Below are positions 39,364 through 50,976 of a stretch of 64,000 bases of DNA, one piece after another (position 1 is the stretch's first letter; every line of letters starts with the position of its first letter). The notes below the pieces were generated by a model, which ran no database searches, was not told where the DNA came from, and saw only the letters and a list, made by a program, of their open reading frames with translations. Made by a program: the position numbers and the translations under genes. Source of the stretch: Streptomyces wuyuanensis (lineage in GTDB: Bacteria; Actinomycetota; Actinomycetes; Streptomycetales; Streptomycetaceae). Location: the NCBI RefSeq assembly GCF_900103455.1, contig NZ_FNHI01000005.1:124001-188000 (forward strand), written 5' to 3'.

Positions 39364-39397
39364 CCCCTCGCTTGCCTCCCGGCACGAGGGGTTTTTT
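39364..39397 (+). terminator. ilvB attenuator terminator
   Basis: CCCCTCG (39364-39370) and CGAGGGG (39385-39391) enclose a 14-nt loop, followed by six Ts (39392-39397): a true intrinsic terminator, rare in this G+C-rich genome. The GGGG and the following TTTTTTGTT can instead pair with AACAAAACCCC at 39412-39422, a candidate alternative structure. Confidence 0.82.
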
Positions 39398-39420
39398 GTT
39401 GCACTGGCACTAACAAAACC

Positions 39421-39469
39421 CCGCAAAACCCCCAGCTTCGAGAACCGCAAAAACCCTCAGCTTCGAGAA
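39421..39469. repeat. Two imperfect 24/25-bp tandem repeats just before ilvB
   Basis: CCGCAAAACCCCCAGCTTCG then AGAA (39421-39444) is repeated as CCGCAAAAACCCTCAGCTTC then GAGAA (39445-39469). The second copy supplies the ribosome site region of ilvB. Confidence 0.7.
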
Positions 39470-39473
39470 GAGA

Positions 39474-41360
39474 ATGCCGATGACCGAGCAGGCCACCGGG
39501 GCCCACCATCCGCAGCCGCGGGCCCGCACCGGCGGACAGACCTCCGCCACCGTTGAGCACGTCACGGGCGCGCAGTCCCTCATTCGTTCTCTCGAGGAGG
39601 TCGGGGCCGAGACGGTGTTCGGCATTCCCGGCGGTGCGATCCTTCCGGCGTACGACCCGCTGATGGACTCCTCCCGGGTGCGCCACATCCTGGTCAGGCA
39701 CGAGCAGGGCGCGGGGCACGCGGCCACGGGTTACGCGCAGGCCACCGGAAAGGTCGGCGTGTGCATGGCCACCTCCGGCCCGGGGGCCACAAACCTGGTC
39801 ACACCGATCGCCGACGCGCACATGGACTCCGTCCCGCTGGTCGCCATCACCGGCCAGGTGGCCAGCAAGGCCATCGGTACGGACGCCTTCCAGGAGGCGG
39901 ACATCGTCGGCATCACGATGCCGATCACCAAGCACAACTTCCTGGTCACCAAGGCCGAGGACATCCCGCGGACGATCGCCGAGGCCTTCCACATCGCCTC
40001 CACCGGCCGCCCCGGTCCGGTCCTGGTCGACATCGCCAAGGACGCCCTCCAGGCGCGGACCACGTTCAGCTGGCCGCCGCAGACCGATCTGCCCGGCTAC
40101 CGGCCGGTCACCAAGCCGCACGCCAAGCAGATCCGTGAGGCGGCGAAGCTGATCACCCAGGCCAGGCGCCCCGTCCTGTACGTCGGCGGCGGGGTCCTCA
40201 AGGCCCGCGCCACCGCCGAGCTCAAGGTCCTCGCGGAGCTCACCAACGCCCCCGTCACCACCACCCTGATGGCGCTGGGCGCGTTCCCCGACAGCCACCC
40301 GCTGCACGTGGGAATGCCGGGCATGCACGGTTCGGTCACCGCCGTCACCGCGCTGCAGAAGGCCGACCTGATCGTCGCCCTCGGCGCCCGCTTCGACGAC
40401 CGCGTCACCGGAAAGCTCGACAGCTTCGCACCGTTCGCCAAGATCGTCCACGCGGACATCGACCCGGCGGAGATCGGGAAGAACCGGGCCGCGGACGTTC
40501 CGATCGTGGGTGACGCCCGCGAGGTCATCGCCGACCTGGTCCAGGCCGTCCAGGCCGAGTACAGCGAGGGCAACACCGGCGACTACACCGCCTGGTGGCA
40601 GGACCTCAACCGCTGGCGCGAGACCTACCCGCTCGGCTACGACCTGCCGGAGGACGGCAGCCTCTCGCCGCAGCAGGTCATCCAGCGGATCGGCCAGCTC
40701 GCGCCGGAGAACACGATCTTCGCCGCCGGCGTCGGCCAGCACCAGATGTGGGCCGCGCACTTCATCGACTACGAGAAGCCGGCCACCTGGCTGAACTCCG
40801 GCGGCGCCGGGACGATGGGCTACGCCGTCCCGGCCGCCATGGGCGCCAAGGCGGGGATGCCGGACCGCACGGTGTGGGCGGTCGACGGCGACGGCTGCTT
40901 CCAGATGACCAACCAGGAACTGGTCACCTGCGCCCTGAACGGAATCCCGATCAAGGTCGCGATCATCAACAACGGCGCGCTGGGCATGGTGCGCCAGTGG
41001 CAGACCCTGTTCTACAACGAGCGCTACTCCAGCACCGTCCTGCACTCCGACGAGACCGGTCACCGCACGATCGGCTCGCAGGTCGGTGCCAGCCAGACCC
41101 CCCGCAAGGGCACCCGCATCCCGGACTTCGTGAAACTGTCCGAGGCCATGGGCTGTGTCGCCCTGCGCTGCGAGGACCCGGCCGAGCTGGACAAGGTCAT
41201 CGCCGAGGCCAACGCCATCAACGACCGCCCCGTGGTGATCGACTTCATCGTCCACGAGGACGCCATGGTGTGGCCGATGGTCGCCGCCGGCACCTCCAAC
41301 GACGAGGTCATGGCCGCGCGCGGCGTCCGCCCCGACTTCGGCGACAACGAAGACGACTGA
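39474..41360 (+). CDS. ilvB: Acetolactate synthase large subunit
   Basis: 628 residues. First common enzyme of Val/Leu/Ile synthesis: joins two pyruvates, or pyruvate and 2-oxobutyrate, with TPP and FAD. The TPP glutamate is in [15 protein letters not shown]; the TPP-Mg motif is [17 protein letters not shown] ending IINN. The N-terminal about 40 residues ([15 protein letters not shown]) are a variable extension. Start at ATG 39474 or 39480 (both after GAGAAGAGA). Controlled by the leader peptide and attenuator upstream. ilvN follows after 23 bp. Confidence 0.96.
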   Translation: MPMTEQATGAHHPQPRARTGGQTSATVEHVTGAQSLIRSLEEVGAETVFGIPGGAILPAYDPLMDSSRVRHILVRHEQGAGHAATGYAQATGKVGVCMATSGPGATNLVTPIADAHMDSVPLVAITGQVASKAIGTDAFQEADIVGITMPITKHNFLVTKAEDIPRTIAEAFHIASTGRPGPVLVDIAKDALQARTTFSWPPQTDLPGYRPVTKPHAKQIREAAKLITQARRPVLYVGGGVLKARATAELKVLAELTNAPVTTTLMALGAFPDSHPLHVGMPGMHGSVTAVTALQKADLIVALGARFDDRVTGKLDSFAPFAKIVHADIDPAEIGKNRAADVPIVGDAREVIADLVQAVQAEYSEGNTGDYTAWWQDLNRWRETYPLGYDLPEDGSLSPQQVIQRIGQLAPENTIFAAGVGQHQMWAAHFIDYEKPATWLNSGGAGTMGYAVPAAMGAKAGMPDRTVWAVDGDGCFQMTNQELVTCALNGIPIKVAIINNGALGMVRQWQTLFYNERYSSTVLHSDETGHRTIGSQVGASQTPRKGTRIPDFVKLSEAMGCVALRCEDPAELDKVIAEANAINDRPVVIDFIVHEDAMVWPMVAAGTSNDEVMAARGVRPDFGDNEDD

Positions 41361-41383
41361 GCGAAGAGAGAGACACGACGACC

Positions 41384-41908
41384 ATGTCCAAGCACACGCT
41401 CTCCGTCCTGGTGGAGAACACCCCCGGCATCCTCGCCAGGATCGCGGCCCTCTTCTCCCGCCGCGGCTTCAACATCGACTCGCTCGCCGTCGGCGTCACC
41501 GAGCACCCCGACATCTCCCGGATCACCATCGTGGTCAATGTGGAGGACCTGCCGCTGGAACAGGTCACCAAGCAGCTGAACAAGCTGGTCAACGTGCTGA
41601 AGATCGTCGAGCTGGAGCCCAGCGCCGCGATCCAGCGCGAACTCGTCCTGGTGAAGGTCCGAGCGGACAACGAGACCCGCTCCCAGATCGTGGAGATCGT
41701 CCAGCTGTTCCGCGCCAAGACCGTGGACGTCTCGCCCGAGGCCGTCACCATCGAGGCCACCGGTTCGAGTGACAAGCTCGAGGCCATGCTGAAGATGCTG
41801 GAGCAGTTCGGCATCAAGGAGCTCGTCCAGTCCGGCACGATCGCCATAGGGCGCGGCGCCCGGTCCATCACGGACCGCAGCCTGCGCGCCCTCGAGCGCA
41901 GCGCCTGA
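41384..41908 (+). CDS. ilvN: Acetolactate synthase small (regulatory) subunit
   Basis: 174 residues. N-terminal ACT domain (HTLSVLVENTPGILARIAALFSRRGFNIDSLAVG), which binds valine for feedback inhibition, followed by the C-terminal ALS-activating domain (ELVLVKVRADNETRSQIVEIVQLFRAKTVDVSPE). Second gene of ilvBNC. Confidence 0.96.
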   Translation: MSKHTLSVLVENTPGILARIAALFSRRGFNIDSLAVGVTEHPDISRITIVVNVEDLPLEQVTKQLNKLVNVLKIVELEPSAAIQRELVLVKVRADNETRSQIVEIVQLFRAKTVDVSPEAVTIEATGSSDKLEAMLKMLEQFGIKELVQSGTIAIGRGARSITDRSLRALERSA

Positions 41909-43027
<1,119 letters not shown>

Positions 43028-43036
43028 GCCTCGGTA

Positions 43037-43060
43037 CGGCGGGCCCTCCGGGGCCCGCCG
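43037..43060 (+). terminator. Terminator of ilvBNC
   Basis: Perfect 10-bp hairpin CGGCGGGCCC / GGGCCCGCCG with tetraloop TCCG, 9 bp after the ilvC stop, followed by TTCGTCGTCC. Confidence 0.8.
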
Positions 43061-43156
43061 TTCGTCGTCCCAGGGCTCGGCCGCGGTCCCCGGAGCCTCT
43101 TCCGCCGCATCCCGGGACCGCCGTTGGACAGCAAGTCCAACCCGGACGGGTGATCC

Positions 43157-43172
43157 TTCCGCCAAGGCGGAA
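43157..43172. promoter_or_regulatory. Palindrome overlapping the serA promoter -35 region
   Basis: TTCCGCC-AA-GGCGGAA, perfect 7-bp arms, ends at the expected -35 position for the -10 element at 43193. Its placement suits a repressor or activator site; the protein is unknown. Confidence 0.45.
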
Positions 43173-43192
43173 AAGACGCCCTCCCACACCAC

Positions 43193-43198
43193 TAGAGT
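43193..43198 (+). promoter_or_regulatory. Candidate -10 element of serA
   Basis: TAGAGT inside the small palindrome CCACTAGAGTGG, about 120 bp upstream of the serA start. The -35 hexamer is poor, consistent with a regulated promoter. Confidence 0.4.
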
Positions 43199-43315
43199 GG
43201 TCAGTACATACGCGTCAGGTCAGGCCCACAGCGTCGTGCGTCTTCCACGCGGCTAGCCCCTCCACCGCCAGCGGCCGTCGGGACGGCCGTCCGCATTGGA
43301 CCAGTGAGGACTCAC

Positions 43316-44917
43316 GTGAGCACTGCGCCCCGTAAACCCGTTGTACTCATTGCCGAAGAGCTGTCGCCCGCCACCGTGGACGCGCTCGGTCCGGACTTCG
43401 AGATCCGGCACTGCAACGGCGCGGACCGCGCCGAGCTGATCCCCGCCATCGCCGATGTCGACGCCATCCTGGTGCGGTCCGCCACCAAGGTCGACGCCGA
43501 GGCCGTCGCCGCAGCCAGGAAGCTCAGGGTGGTCGCCCGCGCCGGTGTCGGCCTGGACAACGTGGACGTCTCCGCCGCCACCAAGGCCGGTGTCATGGTC
43601 GTCAACGCGCCGACGTCCAACATCGTGACCGCCGCCGAGCTCGCCTGCGGTCTGATCGTCGCCACCGCGCGCAACATCCCGCAGGCCAACACCGCCCTGA
43701 AGAACGGCGAGTGGAAGCGCTCCAAGTACACGGGCGTGGAGCTCAGCGAGAAGACCCTCGGCGTGGTCGGCCTCGGCCGCATCGGCGTGCTCGTGGCCCA
43801 GCGGATGTCCGCCTTCGGCATGAAGATCGTCGCGTACGACCCCTACGTCCAGCCCGCGCGCGCCGCGCAGATGGGCGTCAAGCTGCTCTCGCTGGACGAA
43901 CTGCTCGAGGTCTCGGACTTCATCACCGTCCACCTCCCCAAGACGCCCGAGACGATCGGCCTCATCGGCGACGAGGCGCTGCACAGGGTGAAGCCGACCG
44001 TCCGCATCGTCAACGCCGCGCGCGGCGGGATCGTCGACGAGGAGGCGCTGGCCAGCGCGCTCAAGGAGGGCCGGGTCGCTGGCGCGGGCCTGGACGTGTA
44101 CGCGAAGGAGCCGTGCACCGACTCCCCGCTGTTCCAGTTCGACCAGGTCGTCTGCACCCCGCACCTCGGCGCGTCCACCGACGAGGCCCAGGAGAAGGCC
44201 GGTATCTCGGTCGCCAGGTCCGTCCGTCTCGCGCTCGCCGGCGAACTGGTCCCGGACGCGGTCAACGTCCAGGGCGGTGTCATCGCCGAGGACGTCCGCC
44301 CGGGTCTGCCGCTCGCCGAGAAGCTCGGCCGCATCTTCACCGCCCTGGCGGGCGAGGTCGCGGTCCGGCTCGACGTCGAGGTGTACGGCGAGATCACCCA
44401 GCACGATGTGAAGGTGCTCGAACTCTCCGCGCTGAAGGGCGTGTTCGAGGACGTCATCGACGAGACCGTGTCGTACGTGAACGCCCCGCTGTTCGCGCAG
44501 GAGCGCGGCGTCGAGGTGCGCCTCACCACCAGCTCGGAGTCCCCGGACCACCGGAACGTGGTGACGGTGCGCGGCACGCTCGCGGGCGGCGAGGAGGTGG
44601 CCGTCTCCGGCACCCTGGCCGGGCCCAAGCACCTGCAGAAGATCGTGGCCGTCGGCGACTACGACATCGACCTCGCGCTGGCCGACCACATGGTCGTCGC
44701 GCGCTACGAGGACCGGCCGGGCGTCGTCGGCACGGTGGGCCGCATCCTGGGCGAGGCCGGGCTGAACATCGCCGGTATGCAGGTGGCGCGCCAGGAGGAG
44801 GGCGGGGAGGCGCTGGTCGTCCTCACCGTGGACGACACCGTGCCGCAGAACGTGCTCAACGAGATCGCCGAGGAGATCGGTGCCACGTCGGCCCGTTCGG
44901 TGAACCTGACCGCCTGA
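43316..44917 (+). CDS. serA: Phosphoglycerate dehydrogenase
   Basis: 533 residues, long actinobacterial type. NAD loop GVVGLGRIGVLVA, catalytic Arg in NAARGGIVDE, Glu in DVYAKEPCTDSP, His in TPHLGASTDEA. An intervening ASB domain (about 320-450) and a C-terminal ACT domain (DRPGVVGTVGRILGEAGLNIAGMQVAR) give serine feedback control. GTG at 43316 has GAGGA upstream; a GTG at 43304 is less likely. Makes 3-phosphohydroxypyruvate for serine. The last 33 bp are tandemly duplicated behind the gene. Confidence 0.96.
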   Translation: MSTAPRKPVVLIAEELSPATVDALGPDFEIRHCNGADRAELIPAIADVDAILVRSATKVDAEAVAAARKLRVVARAGVGLDNVDVSAATKAGVMVVNAPTSNIVTAAELACGLIVATARNIPQANTALKNGEWKRSKYTGVELSEKTLGVVGLGRIGVLVAQRMSAFGMKIVAYDPYVQPARAAQMGVKLLSLDELLEVSDFITVHLPKTPETIGLIGDEALHRVKPTVRIVNAARGGIVDEEALASALKEGRVAGAGLDVYAKEPCTDSPLFQFDQVVCTPHLGASTDEAQEKAGISVARSVRLALAGELVPDAVNVQGGVIAEDVRPGLPLAEKLGRIFTALAGEVAVRLDVEVYGEITQHDVKVLELSALKGVFEDVIDETVSYVNAPLFAQERGVEVRLTTSSESPDHRNVVTVRGTLAGGEEVAVSGTLAGPKHLQKIVAVGDYDIDLALADHMVVARYEDRPGVVGTVGRILGEAGLNIAGMQVARQEEGGEALVVLTVDDTVPQNVLNEIAEEIGATSARSVNLTA

Positions 44918-44952
44918 GGCGTCGGCCCGTTCGGTGTACCCGACCGCCTGAG
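44886..44952. repeat. Tandem duplication of the serA 3' end
   Basis: The last coding bases and stop of serA (44886-44918) recur at 44920-44952 with 31 of 33 bases identical, including a copy of the TGA. Unit length is 34 bp. The copy lies after the real stop and does not change the protein. Confidence 0.88.
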
Positions 44953-44970
44953 CCCGTTCCGTAACGCGTC

Positions 44971-45025
44971 CCGCACCCGCCTCCCGAACGCTCGTCCCGC
45001 ACGGGCGTTCAGGGGGCGGGTGCGG
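44971..45025. terminator. Long bidirectional terminator between serA and I36-type gene
   Basis: Arms 44971-44995 and 45001-45025 pair almost throughout 25 bp (outer CCGCACCCGCC / GGCGGGTGCGG, inner GAACGCTCGT / ACGGGCGTTC with one wobble), loop CCCGC. It lies between convergent genes. Confidence 0.85.
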
Positions 45026-45103
45026 CGCGTTCGGGGGGGTGCCCGGACCCTGGCCGGAAACCGGTGCCCCCGAGCCCGGCCCGGGGGCACCGACAGTGGT
45101 GGG

Positions 45104-45484
45104 TCAGCAGCTCATCGCCCAGGTGTGGGAGTCGCCGTCGTCGTTGGCGGCGCCGTTGTAGTTGACCTCCTGGCCCGGGGCCAGGCAGATCGTCATGTGC
45201 CCGCCCAGGTTGGCGCTCGAGTACACCCTGACGTGGTCCTTGATGCCCGGGCCCGAGATGCCGTGGTTCGCCCACGAGGAGTCCTCGTCGGCGATCCAGC
45301 TCTCCCACCAGTGGTCGTCCCCCGACCAGTTGGCGCGCTGGCCGGAGAAGTCGGCGTTCTCCCAGGCGCAGAACTCACCGCTCGGGCATTCGGCGGCGCC
45401 GGCCGGGGCGGCGGCCGCGGCGAGCCCGCCGGTCAGCAGGAGGACGGCGGTCGCCGCGGAGGCGAGGGTGCGCTTCAGGGTCAT
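45104..45484 (-). CDS. Secreted peptidase-inhibitor I36-type protein
   Basis: 126 residues: Sec signal (LKRTLASAATAVLLLTGGLAAAAAPAGA) then a small domain with CPSGEFCAWENADFSGQRANWSG and NHGISGPGIKDHVRVYSSANLGGHMTICLAPG. This is the crystallin-like I36 pattern (FCxW..xF.G) found in the Streptomyces metalloprotease inhibitor SMPI family. Four cysteines could form two disulfides. The ATG (complement 45482-45484) overlaps the upstream lipoprotein stop (ATGA), so the genes are coupled. Target unknown. Confidence 0.8.
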   Translation of the reverse strand: MTLKRTLASAATAVLLLTGGLAAAAAPAGAAECPSGEFCAWENADFSGQRANWSGDDHWWESWIADEDSSWANHGISGPGIKDHVRVYSSANLGGHMTICLAPGQEVNYNGAANDDGDSHTWAMSC

Positions 45485-46185
45485 GGCGATGCGGAGCCTT
45501 TCTCTGGGGTGTTCCCGTGGGGGTACGCGGCGGAGATCTCCGCCGCGCGGTGCAGCGCGCGGGTGCGCAGCCGCGTGTGGGTGGTCAGTTGGTCGCGCCG
45601 GAGCAAGCGGACCTCGGCGAGCCGCGTCGGCCGCAGCCTGGCCTCCACCGAGGCCAGCCCGCTCTCCCGTGCGCATCGTTGCTCAACGCCCTGCTCCGGA
45701 CCGGGCGTTCGAGTCGGACCCGCCGCTTCCAAGCACCGTGCGAACCGGGCCCGGGCCGCACGGTGGGCCGGATCGGCCCGCATGCGCGCAGCGGCCTCGG
45801 CGCTCAGGTTGTTGACGGTCACCTCCGCGCGGAACCAGCGGCGCTGGTCGCCGTAGAGGGCGTGCCGGGCGGCGGCCAGACAGCCGTCGGTGTGGGCGCG
45901 GACGGTGTGACCGGTGGGCAGCGCGAGGGACAACTCCGTGGGACCGGCACCGAATAGCGCGTCCCGGAGCCGTCTGCTCTCCTGCGGCGACGAGGGTTCC
46001 CTCGCCACGGCGAGGCCCTGGCGGTCCAGGCATCCGTCGACCAGGACGCGCTGGGCGTACCGGATCAGGGCGTCCTGGTCCCGCTCGGTGGCCGGCGGGA
46101 CGGGGGCGGGCCCGGAGGGCTCGGCGGCGCAGCCGGCCAGGACCAGGGCCGCGACGGCCGCGCACGCGGTTCGCAGGCTGCGCAC
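45481..46185 (-). CDS. Lipoprotein of unknown function
   Basis: 234 residues. Lipobox LAGC within RTACAAVAALVLAGCAAEPSG. Mature part is rich in Arg/Ala with four or more cysteines (DGCLDRQGL, DGCLAAARHAL, ARCLEAAG, QRCARES) spaced evenly, probably disulfide-linked helices. No family recognised. It sits between two I36-type genes with a 4-bp overlap on one side and a 3-bp gap on the other, so the three form one operon. Confidence 0.72.
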   Translation of the reverse strand: MRSLRTACAAVAALVLAGCAAEPSGPAPVPPATERDQDALIRYAQRVLVDGCLDRQGLAVAREPSSPQESRRLRDALFGAGPTELSLALPTGHTVRAHTDGCLAAARHALYGDQRRWFRAEVTVNNLSAEAAARMRADPAHRAARARFARCLEAAGPTRTPGPEQGVEQRCARESGLASVEARLRPTRLAEVRLLRRDQLTTHTRLRTRALHRAAEISAAYPHGNTPEKGSASP

Positions 46186-46188
46186 GGC

Positions 46189-46557
46189 TCAGCCGGCCTC
46201 GCAGCCCTGGTCGGTGTCGGCGACACCGTCGATCCGGGACCCCCAGGACCAGTTGTCGCTGTGGTCGTAGGCGCGGATCAGCCGGGCGTAGCAGGTGCCG
46301 CGCGCCCAGTCGATGGCGTACACGTCGCGGTTGACGTCGGAGCGGAAGGACGCCGCGTTGTCGTGCAGGAAGTCCGGGACGTCCCGGTAGCCCGGTGGGC
46401 CGTAGCACCATCCGGTGCCGTGCTGTCCGGCCCCGGTCCAGAAGCAGACCTGGCCGGGGGCGGCGGGCGCGACGGGGGCCCCGACCGCCGGGGCGTGGAG
46501 CGGAGCGGGGGAGAGGGCGGCGAGCACGGCGGCGGACAGGACGGACCTGCGGAGCAT
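46189..46557 (-). CDS. Secreted peptidase-inhibitor I36-type protein
   Basis: 122 residues. Signal peptide LRRSVLSAAVLAALSPAPLHAPAVGA, then VCFWTGAGQHGTGWCYGPPGYRDVPDFLHDNAASFRSDVNRDVYAIDWARGTCYARLIRAYDHSDNWSW, a crystallin-like I36 domain with FLHDNAxSFRS. Start at ATG complement 46557 after GGGAG. First gene of the three-gene secreted operon. It differs clearly from the I36 protein at 45104, so the pair is not a recent duplicate. Confidence 0.75.
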   Translation of the reverse strand: MLRRSVLSAAVLAALSPAPLHAPAVGAPVAPAAPGQVCFWTGAGQHGTGWCYGPPGYRDVPDFLHDNAASFRSDVNRDVYAIDWARGTCYARLIRAYDHSDNWSWGSRIDGVADTDQGCEAG

Positions 46558-46752
46558 GGCGACTCCCGGAGTGCGGTGGAGGACCCCGTCCCTGTGCGAC
46601 GGGAGGACGCGATCAAGCTGCCCTGCCCCGATCACCGTCATGCGCCGTTCACCCGAAGGGGGAGGCACCCTCTCCGGAGGAGCGTTTCTGCAGCTCAGAG
46701 ACCCGGACGGGGAGCATTCCCCTGGCCATGGCCCGCGTCCCGGCGGCCGCGG

Positions 46753-48012
46753 TCACAGCCGGGCGGCCTTCAGCGCCATGTGCAGCAGCAGCCGGTCCTC
46801 GCCGTCGTCCAGATCGAGCCCGGTGAGCCGCTCCACCCGGGAGAGGCGGTAGTAGAGGGTCTGGCGGTGGATGCCCAGGGCGGAGGCAGCGCGGCCCGCC
46901 TGCCCGGCGCAGTCCAGGAACACCTCGGTGGTCCGGGCGAGTTCGGCGTTCGCCGGAGTGAGCAGGGCGGCGGTCGCCGGGTCCGGGGCGGGGGCCGGCG
47001 GGAGTGCCGTCAGCAGCCGGTACGGGCCGATCGCGGCCCAGTCGGCGACCGGACCGAGCCCGGGCTCGGCGAGGACGGCGCGTGCCGCGGAGGCGGCCTC
47101 CCGCCAGGAGGCGGCGAGGCCGCCCGTGCCTCGGCGGGGGAGCGCGATGCCCGCGACAGCGGATCCGGCGGCCTCCGCGAGCCGGCCCGCCGCGGTGAGA
47201 GCGGGCGCGAGCACGTCGGCCGCGCGCAGGCGCACCAGCACGGCGAGTGCCTGCCCCTCGGTGCCGTCGCCGGCCGGGTCGGTGACGGCGCGAGGCGGCT
47301 CTTCCGGCTTCGGTCCGCCGCGCCCGCCCTTCCGGGTCCGTCCGGGCGAGGCCGCGGCCGGCGAGTACGCGGCGCCGGCCGACCAGGGCCAGGGCACCGT
47401 GCACAGGGCCGACGCCCCGACGACGGCGCGGGCCGACGGGGCGTCCACGGAAGCCCACGGGGCCACGCAGACCACCGTGTGGAGCCCGTCGGCGGCCGGG
47501 CCGAGCGCCGTGCGGAGGGCCGCCAGGGCCATGTCGTACTGCCAGCCGCGCTCGGCGGTGAGCACCGCGCGGAACTCCCGGGACAGATCCGTGCCCGCCC
47601 GTTCCTCGTCGGCGAGCAGCGCCCCGATCCGGTCGGTCACCTGCATGGCCGAGGTCAGCTGGTCGGCCGTCGGCCCGGGCCGGGCGTCGAGCAGCCACAC
47701 ATAGCCGAGGACGATCCCGCGGTGGCGGACGGGCAGGCAGATCCGGTCCCGGAACACACCGGCCTCCGGGGCGGCCGGGATCCGCACCGGGCCGGTCGCC
47801 CGGGTGATGCCGAAGCCCTCGAACCAGGAACGCACCGCGGGGGTGGATTTCCTGGTGAGGATCGAGCGGGTGCGCACGGGATCCATGGCGCTGTCGTCGT
47901 CGCTGTCGTGCGCGCCGAAGGCGATCAGTTCGAAATCCCGGTTCTCCAGGGTCGCCGGGACGCCCAGCAGTCCGGATATCTCGTCCACCAGTTCCTGGTA
48001 ATCGCCCTTCAC
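46753..48012 (-). CDS. PucR/CdaR-family transcriptional regulator, likely of proline catabolism
   Basis: About 419 residues: an N-terminal sensory region ([36 protein letters not shown]), a middle GGDEF-like/CdaR region, and a C-terminal PucR helix-turn-helix ([37 protein letters not shown]). I chose GTG at 48012, which has TGGGAGA 8 bp upstream; the longer TTG at 48051 would put the start inside the operator palindrome. Divergent from proline dehydrogenase, so probably its activator. Confidence 0.85.
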   Translation of the reverse strand: MKGDYQELVDEISGLLGVPATLENRDFELIAFGAHDSDDDSAMDPVRTRSILTRKSTPAVRSWFEGFGITRATGPVRIPAAPEAGVFRDRICLPVRHRGIVLGYVWLLDARPGPTADQLTSAMQVTDRIGALLADEERAGTDLSREFRAVLTAERGWQYDMALAALRTALGPAADGLHTVVCVAPWASVDAPSARAVVGASALCTVPWPWSAGAAYSPAAASPGRTRKGGRGGPKPEEPPRAVTDPAGDGTEGQALAVLVRLRAADVLAPALTAAGRLAEAAGSAVAGIALPRRGTGGLAASWREAASAARAVLAEPGLGPVADWAAIGPYRLLTALPPAPAPDPATAALLTPANAELARTTEVFLDCAGQAGRAASALGIHRQTLYYRLSRVERLTGLDLDDGEDRLLLHMALKAARL

Positions 48013-48036
48013 CCGGACATTCTCCCATCGGACGGA

Positions 48037-48066
48037 CACCTCTTCAGACAAATGTCTGAAGAGGTG
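48037..48066. promoter_or_regulatory. 30-bp palindrome between PucR regulator and proline dehydrogenase
   Basis: CACCTCTTCAGACA (48037-48050), AA, TGTCTGAAGAGGTG (48053-48066): 14-bp perfect arms. It lies 24 bp upstream of the chosen regulator start and 130 bp upstream of proline dehydrogenase. Almost certainly a protein-binding site for the divergent pair; as RNA it could also be a hairpin. Confidence 0.75.
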
Positions 48067-48195
48067 CGGCTGGATGCGTGACAGGTGTCGATGGCCCGGC
48101 GCCGGAGCGATATTTAGGTTTCACGGTGGTTATCCGTGCCGTACACCGCGCAGTCGGTTCCGGCCCCCTGCTACCCGTGTTCCGTGGAGGTGCCC

Positions 48196-49122
48196 GTGCT
48201 GGGTCCCGTGATCCTCGCCGCGTCGCGCAGCGACAGGATGCGTCGTCTCGTCTCGGCGGCGCCGATGACGAAGCCGGTCGTCGACCGCTTCATTCCCGGG
48301 GAGACGGTCGATCAGGTCATCCCGATCGTGACCGATCTCACGGACAAGGGTCTCGAGGTCACCCTGGACGTGGTGGGCGAGGACATCACCACCCGTGAGC
48401 AGGCCGCCGCCGCACGCGACGCCTATCTGCGGCTGATCGAGCACCTCGAGCCCCTGGACCTGGGCACCAGGGCCGAGATGTCGGTCAAGCTGTCGATGTT
48501 CGGCCAGTCCCTGGAGGGCGGCCACGAGCTGGCGCTCGAGAACGTCCGCCCGGTCGTCGAGGCCGCCGCCGCGATCGGCACCACGGTCACCCTGGACGCC
48601 GAGGACCACACCACCCTGGACTCGATGTTCGCCATCCACGAGGAGCTGCGGAAGGACTTTCCGCAGACCGGCTGCGTGATCCAGGCCTACCTCTTCCGCA
48701 CCGAGGAGGACGCCCGCCGTCTCGCCGCCAACGGCAGCCGCGTGCGTATCGTGAAGGGCGCGTACAAGGAGCCGGCCTCCGTCGCCCACCAGGACAAGGG
48801 CGAGATCGACAAGGCCTACGTGCGCATCCTGAGGACCCTGATGGACGGCACGGGCTACCCGATGATCGGGTCCCACGACCCGCGACTGATCTCCGTGAGC
48901 CAGGAGCTCGCGCGCCGCGCCGGGCGCAAACTGGACGAGTACGAGTTCCAGATGCTGTACGGGATCCGGAGCGACGAGCACCTGCGGCTGGCGGCCGAGG
49001 GCCACCGGATGCGGGTGTACACGGCGTACGGGACCGACTGGTACGGCTACTTCATGCGCCGTCTCGCCGAGAAGCCGGCCAACCTGCTGTTCTTCGTGCG
49101 GTCGATGATCACCAAGAACTGA
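48196..49122 (+). CDS. Proline dehydrogenase (monofunctional)
   Basis: 308 residues, FAD-dependent oxidation of proline to pyrroline-5-carboxylate. TIM barrel with VTLDVVGEDI, EMSVKLSMFG, VTLDAEDHTTLD, GCVIQAYLFRT, RIVKGAYKEP, GSHDPRLI, and the C-terminal YGTDWYGYFMRRLAEKPANL with the proline-binding arginines. GTG at 48196 has GGAGG 5 bp upstream; the frame is open to 48136. Followed after 57 bp by the next pathway enzyme; likely induced through the 30-bp palindrome. Confidence 0.93.
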   Translation: MLGPVILAASRSDRMRRLVSAAPMTKPVVDRFIPGETVDQVIPIVTDLTDKGLEVTLDVVGEDITTREQAAAARDAYLRLIEHLEPLDLGTRAEMSVKLSMFGQSLEGGHELALENVRPVVEAAAAIGTTVTLDAEDHTTLDSMFAIHEELRKDFPQTGCVIQAYLFRTEEDARRLAANGSRVRIVKGAYKEPASVAHQDKGEIDKAYVRILRTLMDGTGYPMIGSHDPRLISVSQELARRAGRKLDEYEFQMLYGIRSDEHLRLAAEGHRMRVYTAYGTDWYGYFMRRLAEKPANLLFFVRSMITKN

Positions 49123-49179
49123 CCACAGGGCCCCAGGACTGAGCCCTCCCACCTCTCTCACAAAGGAGTTACGGAACTC

Positions 49180-50811
<1,632 letters not shown>

Positions 50812-50819
50812 CGCCCCCG

Positions 50820-50838
50820 CCGGGCCCGCGGGGCCCGG
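50820..50838 (+). terminator. Terminator of the proline operon
   Basis: Perfect 8-bp arms CCGGGCCC / GGGCCCGG, loop GCG, 9 bp after the pruA stop. Confidence 0.6.
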
Positions 50839-50976
50839 TCCCGTGAACACCGCCCCCCGCCGGTTCCCCACAGACCGGCCGGGGGCGGCTCACGTCCGGC
50901 CCCCGGCTCGCGTCCGGCGCCGGTCCGGGGGCGGGCTTACGCTGCTGTGGAGGGGGCTCGCGCGAGGAGGCACACC

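Noticed and set aside
48013..48051. TTG at 48051 as the PucR regulator start
   Set aside because: It lies inside the 30-bp palindrome and has no ribosome site; GTG 48012 has TGGGAGA at the right distance.
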